A stretch of 64,000 bases of DNA from Plantago ovata. Lineage: Eukaryota > Streptophyta > Magnoliopsida > Lamiales > Plantaginaceae. Positions 57,779 through 64,000 of this stretch are shown piece by piece. The position numbers and the translations under genes are program-made. Under the pieces are notes generated by a model. It worked only from the letters and a program-made list of their open reading frames with translations, was not told the origin of the DNA and searched no databases. Numbering within the stretch: position 1 is the stretch's first letter; every line of letters begins with the position of its first letter. Where the stretch lies: NCBI GenBank assembly GCA_028274465.1, contig CM051457.1, positions 52,984,425-53,048,424 of the forward strand. Direction: 5' to 3'.

Positions 57779-59126
57779 CACTACAAGAAAAACAGAAATT
57801 AGTGACGCAAATTAGCGACGCATAACCATGCGTCGCTAATTTTAGCGACGCATAGCCATACGTCGCTAATTAGCGACGCATGGGCTTTGGTCGCTAAATT
57901 AGCGATGCATGGTTATGCGTCGCTAATTTTAGCGACCCATAGCCCATGCGTCGCTAATTTTAGCGACCAAAGCTCAAGGGTCGCTAAATTAGTGACGCAT
58001 GGTACCCATAGCCCATGCTAATTAGCTTAAGGGTCGCTAATTAGCGACGCATGGGCTATGGGTCGCTAAAATTAGCGACGCATGGGCTATGGGTCGCAAA
58101 AACTGCATAATTTTCAGGTGGGTCTCCTCACATTCAACTGGAGCTATAGGGCTCATCTATTATCGGATTGGTGCGCATAACCTACCGTTGGATACCTCGT
58201 TGAATTATCTACGCGTGGACATTGATTTGAGGTTGATTCAATATCATATGATGGAGTTATGGATGAAATGGCTAGACTGCACTAATCTTGCACACTAGAA
58301 CGACTCCAAAACCTTTATTCGAACTTCTGAATATGTGCTTCTAAGGTAAGTCTAAATTTTTTCCAAATGAACTTCTTGGCTTAAATCGAACTACGGTCAC
58401 TCACGAACATATCCATGGAGATCGAGAAACTTCAACAAGATCACTTTGCAGCGTTTTAAGCTCAAATCAAAGTTTCCTACCTAAGTGCTTGAAACATGAA
58501 AAATATCAAAACCTGACACTATTCTACAAAACTAAAAGAATAAAACACTTAAGAAATAAGGAGTGCACAAAGAATATAAAATAACACCAAAACTGAAGTC
58601 CGTAACTAAGTAACCCCAACCGTTCAAAAATAAACTATTAGTGTCTAAGTAACTCAACCGTTAAGAAATAAAAAAAAATTAAAATTTAGTGACCTATTCC
58701 TTAGATAGTCCACTTAGTAATTGATCTATCTCAAACCGTATGAAGATATAAATGGTTTATAAATATAAACATATAGAAGTGACTATGAAGAGCAACAACT
58801 ATATATTATCTAGAACTTATACAAGAATTATCACAAGTATTGGTAGCCGAGCGGTAAGGGTGTTGGGTTAGTAAGGTGTTGGGTAAGGATGTCCTAAGTT
58901 CGAAACCCAGGAAACACAAGGTGGACTAGAGAGGAGAATTTATTTTTAAAAAAATTTCCAGATTTAGCGACGCATAGAATGGTCGCTAAATTAGCGACGC
59001 TTGACCCCATGGGTCGCCTCGCCATTTAGCGACCAAGCATAATGCGTCGCTAAGGCGTTTAGCGACGTATGGGGAGCAGTTTAGTGACGCATGGGAACGT
59101 CACTAAACTGCGTTTTTCTTGTAGTG
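57779..59126 (+). mobile_element. CACTA-C: complete small non-autonomous CACTA element
   Basis: The left end is CACTACAAGAAAAACAG and the right end CGTTTTTCTTGTAGTG, a perfect inverted match over the first 14 bases. Flanking trinucleotides ACG and GCG give an imperfect 3-bp target duplication. Subterminal repeats of TTAGCGACGCAT fill 57800-58100 and 58970-59110 in both orientations. The core (58100-58960) holds a short reading frame at 58089-58298 that I do not recognise, and a tRNA-like sequence. No transposase. Its subterminal unit (GACGCAT) differs from that of CACTA-A and -B (GACGGAT), so a different subfamily. Confidence 0.93.
58837..58911 (+). pseudogene. tRNA-like sequence in CACTA-C
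   Basis: It has an A box TAGCCGAGCGG (58844-58854) and a B box GTTCGAAACCC (58898-58908) 43 bp apart, the internal promoter pattern of RNA polymerase III. The D-arm part looks like tRNA-Ser or tRNA-Leu. Acceptor ends do not pair well, so it is a tRNA-derived scrap and not a working gene. Confidence 0.6.
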
Positions 59127-59304
59127 GCGGCGGGCTCTGGAGTTAGCCGAGCTGAGGGAGAGAGTCAAGCTTCTGGGGGCGGTAGTCGGATCGGAGAAGG
59201 GCAAGACCCGCAGAGATCTCCCCCCAAGTCCCCCGAGCAGTCCCGAAGTCGCTCTGATTGTTGAAGGCCGAGTATGCTCGGTAGAACTTGTAGAAAAATT
59301 TTAA

Positions 59305-60590
59305 CAAGTCCTTTTTTTGCTAGTCGAACAATTACTTTTATGCTTTAACTTATTCGGCCCTTTGTGGCGTGCTCGGGAGAGATATTTTTGATGCCCCACT
59401 CGCTTGGGTGCATATCTTTTGTAAATCAACAATGCTTCTCCTTTTGCCCGACGAGGCCTTATGCTAATCGCTCCTTGTTTATCTGTTGCATATCTTTCTT
59501 TACTTTTGACATGTCGCAAAGTATTATGTGAGTTTTCATAATATGCTTCTTCAGGTACTTGTTTCTCCTTCATTGGACTTAGAAAAATTTCTAAGTATGC
59601 GTCGTCGGACGCTGTAATATACATCTCAAACCACGCGCTTCCGGACCTCTTCTTTGAAATAAATTCTTAAGTATCGAAGCTCGTCTGTTGGGTGCCTCGC
59701 TGGTCGACTACCCTTGCTGGTCGGCCGTTGTATATTCTTCTTGGTAGTCGGCCGCCTAATGTTTCTTTAAAACTTAGACGAAACTTTCCAAGTACGAATT
59801 AAAACTTAGAAAAAATTTCGCCAAGTAATAATTCTAGTACTCGGGCGCCTCATTCCCTTGATACCTTCGGACGCTTCCTGAATGAATGTTAGTCGGGCAT
59901 CCTTAATTGCCAATGTAGTCAGCCCTTAGGTAATTAAGTGTGTCGTCGAGCACACTTTTTTTCCCTTACAATTTTTTCTCAAAAAATTCGAGGAAAAAAT
60001 CTCGTGGGCGATGGAAAAGTTATGCTCTTCCGGCCATTTTTGAAACTTGGTCGAGGACCGCGTCGTCGCACCCTTGTGTGTCCTTTGACCCGAAAATTTT
60101 CCGAAAACTTGCCCGAGGACCGTGTTGAGCACACTTTTCTCCCTTACAATTTTTTCTCATGGAAAAATCTCTGATGGGATAGTTATGGTCTTCCGACTAT
60201 TTTGAAGCTTTGGCTGAGGGGCGTGTCGTCGCGCCCTTGTGTGTCCTCCGACCCGAAAAATTTTCCGAAATTTTTTTCCCGAGATATCTTTTTCTTATTT
60301 CGAAAAACCAAGAAGATTGATTTTTTTACCTTTCGACCTTTATTTCTTTCGGAGCTTCTCATCTAGTTTCGTATTTTTATGTTGCCCTTCGTGGTTTTAT
60401 ATCTGCCTCTCGAACAAACAAGATAATATTTCAAACTGAAAGAGTTGCATTGATTTGACGGAAATTCAATTACAACGGTGCGCTTCGAGGCCATGCCAAA
60501 GGGCGAAACAAAAGCTGAACTAGAAATCATAAACTGGCGAAAGGAGGCTTTCCACAAGAGCTCATCAAAACATTGCATATTTCTCCAATG
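59305..60590. other. Spacer between Tat accessory gene and pol, with tandem repeat
   Basis: No supported coding region. A tandem duplication with a unit of about 170-180 bp lies at 59941-60285. Variable tandem repeats in the 3' untranslated part are common in Tat elements. Confidence 0.6.
59941..60285. repeat. Tandem duplication, about 180-bp unit
   Basis: GAGCACACTTTT, CCCTTACAATTTTTTCTCA, GTCGTCGCACCCTTGTGTGT and GACCCGAAAAATTTTCCGAA occur in the same order in both units (59941-60120 and 60121-60285), with substitutions and small length changes. Confidence 0.8.
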
Positions 60591-60594
60591 CCTT

Positions 60595-63500
60595 CTAGGC
60601 ATAAAACCTATGGAGATTGGTGGTGTTCCAGGTGTTCTTCAACTTACTTCCTTCGGCATCTTCCAAGCGGTAGCTTCCATTGGAGTTGGCTTCTATTATC
60701 TTGTAAGGTCCTTCCCACTTAGGTTCTATCTTGTGTGGATTGCCTAGGATATCTGCCTTGCGGAGTACTAAGTCTCCGACTTGAGAGTCTTTGTCCTTGA
60801 CGTGCTTGTTGTAGGCCTTTGCGACAATGGCTTGGTATCTCAAGATGTTTGCCAATGCTGTGGTTCTTGACTCTTCGAGCATTTCCAAATCAAACATTCT
60901 TGCTTCACGGTTGTCCTCCGGTTGGTAGCCTTGAATTCTCAATGTCTCATGCACAATCTCGACCGGGATAACTGCCTCCGAACCATAGACAAGGGAGAAT
61001 GGAGTTTTCCTTGTTGCTGTCTTTGAAGTGGTGCGGTAGGCCCAAAGGACTCCATCAAGTTGCTCAACCCTACTTCCTTGGTACGCTGAAAACCTTTTCT
61101 TCAAGCTCCTTACGAGCGTCTTGTTGGTGGACTCAGTTTGGCCATTGGCTTGGGGATATCCTACTGAAGTAAAGCGCCTTTCGATCTTCATCCTTTCGCA
61201 CCATGCGTTGAACTTGGCTCCAGATAATTGAGAACCGTTGTCGGACACAAGGACCCTTGGCAAGCCAAAGCGACATACAATGTTCCTCCAGACAAAATCC
61301 ATAACCTTCTTCTCGCTGATCATCGAAACCGCTTCCGCCTCTGCCCATTTGCTGAAGTATTCTACCGCGACAATGATGAACTTATTTTGTCCGGTTCCTT
61401 TGGGCAATGGTCTGACTATGTCTATTCCCCATGTGTCGAAGGGACATGTGATCTTGGAAGGAATAAGCGGTATTGCGGGCGCACGATCAGGGGTCGCAAA
61501 GTATTGACATTCCTCGCATTTGCGCACAAATTGTGTAGTATCCTCTCGCACTGTTGGCCAATAAAATCCTTGGCGAATGATTTTCTGAGCTAAAGCTCTT
61601 CCTCCCGAGTGGTTTCCACAGCTCCCTTGGTGCATTTCTTCTAAGATCGCTTGAACTTCGTTGTCACTAACACATCTAAGGTGTGTGCCTCTGAAGGATC
61701 TCTTGTAAAGATATGCCCCTTGGACAAAGTATCTCACTGCTCTTCCTTTGATCCTTCTTGCTTCCGCACGGTCCCTTGGGAGAATTCCATGCATCAAATA
61801 GGTCGCGATAGGTTGCATCCAACATGGGGTTGTATCAATGGTGAACATGCCTTGCGCACTTTTTTGAGAACTTGCGATGGACGAAAGCTCCATCTTCAGA
61901 AGTATCACATTTCGAGTGTCTACGCCTCCGGACGCTGATGCATATTTGGACAAGGCATCCGCCTTACCATTGAGTTCTCTTGCAAATTTCTCTACTTGAC
62001 ATTCTTCAAATTGTGCCATCTCTTCTTTGATAGCGTCCTTATACTCTAGCAAGGAGCTCTTCTTCGCTTTGAATGCTCCGTCCAACTGCCTCTCGGTCAA
62101 CTGTGAGTCGGTAAAAAGCTTGATTTTCTTCAGTTGAAGTGCTTTGGCCATCCGGAGACCGATCAGAATCGCTTCATATTCCGCTTCATTGTTTGAGATC
62201 GAAAAGCCTAAGGTCACAGCGTATTCTAACTCGGCTCCTCCGGGGCTTCTGAGGTAGATTCCAATTCCTCCGGACCTCCCGCAAGACGAACCATCAACTT
62301 GTAAAATCCAAACATCTCCATGATCTTTTGGATCTTTTGGTTCGGGGAATGTTATTTCTAGAACTGATTCCTTCAGACCTTTTCCTTTTTCCTCCGGACC
62401 CTTCTCTGCTTCCTCCGGAACTTCCATTCTAGACTTTGGTCCTTGGAGCATAATCTGAGAATTCGCTTCTTCCGTTGCCACATCATTAAGAAGGAACATG
62501 TTGCTGGGAGTGTACTCTTTCCTTTGGTCATTGGTCTCAGGACGATAAAGCATGGCGTCTTCGGCATTGGACATATCAATTTCTCGACTAGCTTGGGCTA
62601 GTTCCTTGAATCCCTTCAATGCCGCTTATAGAGCTTTCAAATGTTCACTGACTTGAGGTCCTTGGGAGTCGATCATCATAGCTGAATCAGATTGTGCTTC
62701 CTTTGGGTCAACGTCCATAGGGTCCTTGGCGGGATACTCGGCCAAGAAATCCTCTAGAACTTGAGCTTTTTTGGCTAATGGAGCTTGGTAGTCGATGTCG
62801 AACTCACTAAGCTCGATTGCCCATCTTCCTAGTCTTCCGCTCATTTCAGGTCGCCCTAGGACTTGCTTTAGAGGTTGGCTTGTTAAGACAATCACTTTGT
62901 GTGCACCAAAGTATGGTTTGAGCCTCCTTGCGGTATAGACCAAGGCAAATGACAACCTTTCAATGTCTAAATATCTCGTCTCCGCACCCGTGAGTGCCTT
63001 CCTCAAATAATAGATCGGCATGTGATCATTCCCTTGGATCCGTACCAAGACGGAACTTATTGCCTCCGGAGTGGTCACAAGGTAGAGATATAATGGTTCT
63101 CCGTCGACCGACTTGGATAACAGAGGTGGCGACAACAAGTATTGTTTCAATTTCTCAAAAGCCTCTTCGCATTCCTTTGTCCATTCGAACTGATTACTCT
63201 TCCTTAGGACCTTGAAGAAAGGCAGATTCTTCTCGGCCGATCTTGAGATGAAACGGCTTAGGGCGATTGATTTCCCAACCAATTGTTGTACCTCGTTGAG
63301 CGTCTTTGGCTGCGGAAGGTCAAGTATGGCTTTGATCTTTTCTGGATTTTCTTCAATTCCACTCTCGGTCACCACGTAACCAAGGAACTTGCCTCCCTTG
63401 ACACCAAATGCGCACTTTGTCTGGTTAAGCTTCATGCCATTTTTCCTCAGGACCGCGAAGCACTTATTAAGGTGCTCGACGTGTTGATCTTCCTTCTTGC

Positions 63501-63856
63501 TTTTCACCAGCATGTCGTCGACGTACACTTCCATGGTTTTGCCTATTCTTGAACATCTTGTTCACTAGGCGTTGGTAGGTCGCCCCCGCGTTTTTGAGTC
63601 CGAAGGGCATGACGTTGAAGCAGTAGACATTGCCATTAGCAAAGAAGGTTGTCTTTGGTACGTCGTCCCTTGCCATCTTGATTTGATAAAAGCCTTGATA
63701 GGCATCCATGAAGCTAAGTAGTGCACATCCGGCGGTGGAATCCACAAGTTGATCAATCCTAGGAAGGGGATAAGGATCCTTCGGACAAAACTTGTTGAGA
63801 CGAGTGAAGTTGTTGCACATTCTCCATTTCCCTTCGCCTTTCTCTACTAGGACCAC
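60595..63856 (-). pseudogene. Tat-lineage gypsy pol (RT, RNase H, second RNase H, integrase)
   Basis: From the right, reverse transcriptase has WRMCNNFTRLNKFCPKDPYP, FMDAYQGFYQIKMA and MPFGLKNAGATYQRLVNKMF. The YVDD box lies in MEVYVDDMLVKS. The first RNase H region has AISSVLVRIQGNDHMPIYYL and PYFGAHKVIVLTSQ. A second RNase H domain has VDGSSCGRSGGIGIYLRSPG, NNEAEYEAILIGLRMA and LFTDSQL, near 62140-62320. Integrase has the HHCC zone (HQGSCGNHSGGR ... CEECQ) and a DDE core with DTWGIDIVRPLP and VSDNGSQL, then a YRTTSKTATRKTPFSLVYG tail. Dual RNase H supports Tat/Ogre. The region has few breaks. Gag and protease lie beyond 64000. Confidence 0.9.
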
Positions 63857-64000
63857 ATTGCAAACCCAATCTGAGTATCTTACTTCTTTGATGTGTCCTG
63901 CTTTGAAGAGCCTTTGGACCTCCGCTTCAATGATGGCATTATCCTCCGGACCAAAATCTCTTCGCTTCTCGCGAATATGGGTGATTTTGGGATCTAAGTT

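Larger units (their letters stand above)
54740..59304 (+). pseudogene. Antisense accessory gene of Tat element (gypsy-type transposon domain), split by CACTA-C
   Basis: The first coding block (54740-56312) starts MSERSDSENMSEGRGYADSS and is acidic and Ser-rich for about 250 residues, with a basic patch PRRKRRRKGEP. A domain follows with IPHLRWIYCLPASN, FRQLFNDLGLAPAQIIPSSL, GTLVCYEVFCHIRGIPVNYS and FAFLKEAPSSIGCRWWSRYF. This matches the plant 'putative gypsy type transposon' (Transposase_28-like) pattern. Further exon-like blocks near 56506-57770 are Lys/Glu-rich and coiled-coil-like. The last part resumes after the CACTA insert and ends at 59304. Accessory ORFs, some antisense, are known in Tat and Grande elements. 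Splicing is suggested by GT-AG sites such as 56313/56505. It has several breaks. The protein's role is unknown. Confidence 0.75.
42328..64000 (-). mobile_element. Tat-lineage Ty3/gypsy element, 3' part; runs off the window
   Basis: The 3' LTR is in two pieces (42328-42762 and 53237-53771) around an inserted Athila-like element. The internal region runs from 53772 past 64000. Minus-strand pol contains reverse transcriptase, RNase H, a second RNase H-like domain and integrase. The double RNase H arrangement marks the Tat/Ogre group. A purine tract (AAACTAGGGGGACATA, minus) abuts the LTR at 53772. Between pol and this LTR is an accessory gene on the plus strand (54323-59304), split by a CACTA element. 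The 5' LTR, gag and primer site are outside the window. The visible coding has a few breaks; it is a fossil. Confidence 0.88.

Noticed and set aside
57800-58100. CRISPR-like array
   Set aside because: The short repeats occur in both orientations next to a CACTA terminus, with no regular spacers. They are subterminal transposase-binding repeats in a plant genome.
58837-58911. Working tRNA gene in CACTA-C
   Set aside because: A and B boxes are present but acceptor ends do not pair, and no sound anticodon arm is seen.

Overview
The window is nuclear DNA of a flowering plant, probably a eudicot. The evidence is a spliced type II MADS-box gene with canonical plant exon sizes, Ty1/copia and Ty3/gypsy elements of plant lineages, CACTA elements with the plant-type terminus CACTACAAGAAAA, and Stowaway and Mutator-like MITEs. 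A run of 100 N at 39429-39528 is an assembly join, so the two sides may not be true neighbours. I cannot name the species.

Left part (1-11561): a minus-strand fragment of an Athila-like gypsy element (1-3740) is joined to a minus-strand fragment of a SIRE-type copia element that keeps one LTR (3741-7387). Non-coding DNA follows with a Stowaway-like MITE, a 5'-truncated L1 LINE with an 18-bp target duplication, and a Mutator-like MITE with a perfect 9-bp target duplication. A small young copia element with 284-bp LTRs and a perfect 5-bp duplication lies at 11562-16976.

Host genes: the best host gene is an AGL17/ANR1-clade MADS-box gene at 18131-22022 (eight coding exons, 239 residues), with a TATA box, a probable 5'UTR intron and a TRIM retroelement in intron 3. 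A DEAD-box helicase pseudogene (23534-24250, minus) lies downstream. Right of the assembly gap is a small three-exon F-box-like gene of the At1g67623 type with a probable frameshift (39883-40808), followed by inverted-repeat elements.

Central nest (24526-39428): five insertions sit one inside the other. CACTA-A carries an EF-1-alpha exon scrap and a tRNA-Pro-like scrap. It is interrupted by CACTA-B, which is interrupted by an Athila-like element, which is interrupted by a SIRE-type copia element, which carries an Athila-like solo LTR with a perfect target duplication.

Right part (42328-64000): one large minus-strand Tat-lineage gypsy element fills the rest and runs off the window. Its 3' LTR is split by an Athila-like element that has both LTRs (42763-53236), and one LTR of that element is split by a SIRE solo LTR. 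Between pol and the 3' LTR the Tat element carries an accessory gene on the opposite strand with its own TATA box and 5'UTR intron. A 1.35-kb CACTA element (57779-59126) sits inside that gene. The Athila-like family shows gag, protease and an extra ORF but no reverse transcriptase or integrase in its best copy, so it probably moves with enzymes supplied by a relative.

The most unusual signals are a variable array of GC-rich palindromes beside the Athila-like LTR TATA box, a shared tRNA-like 3' module in two different CACTA elements, the antisense gene of the Tat element, and a related extra ORF in both a copia and a gypsy family.
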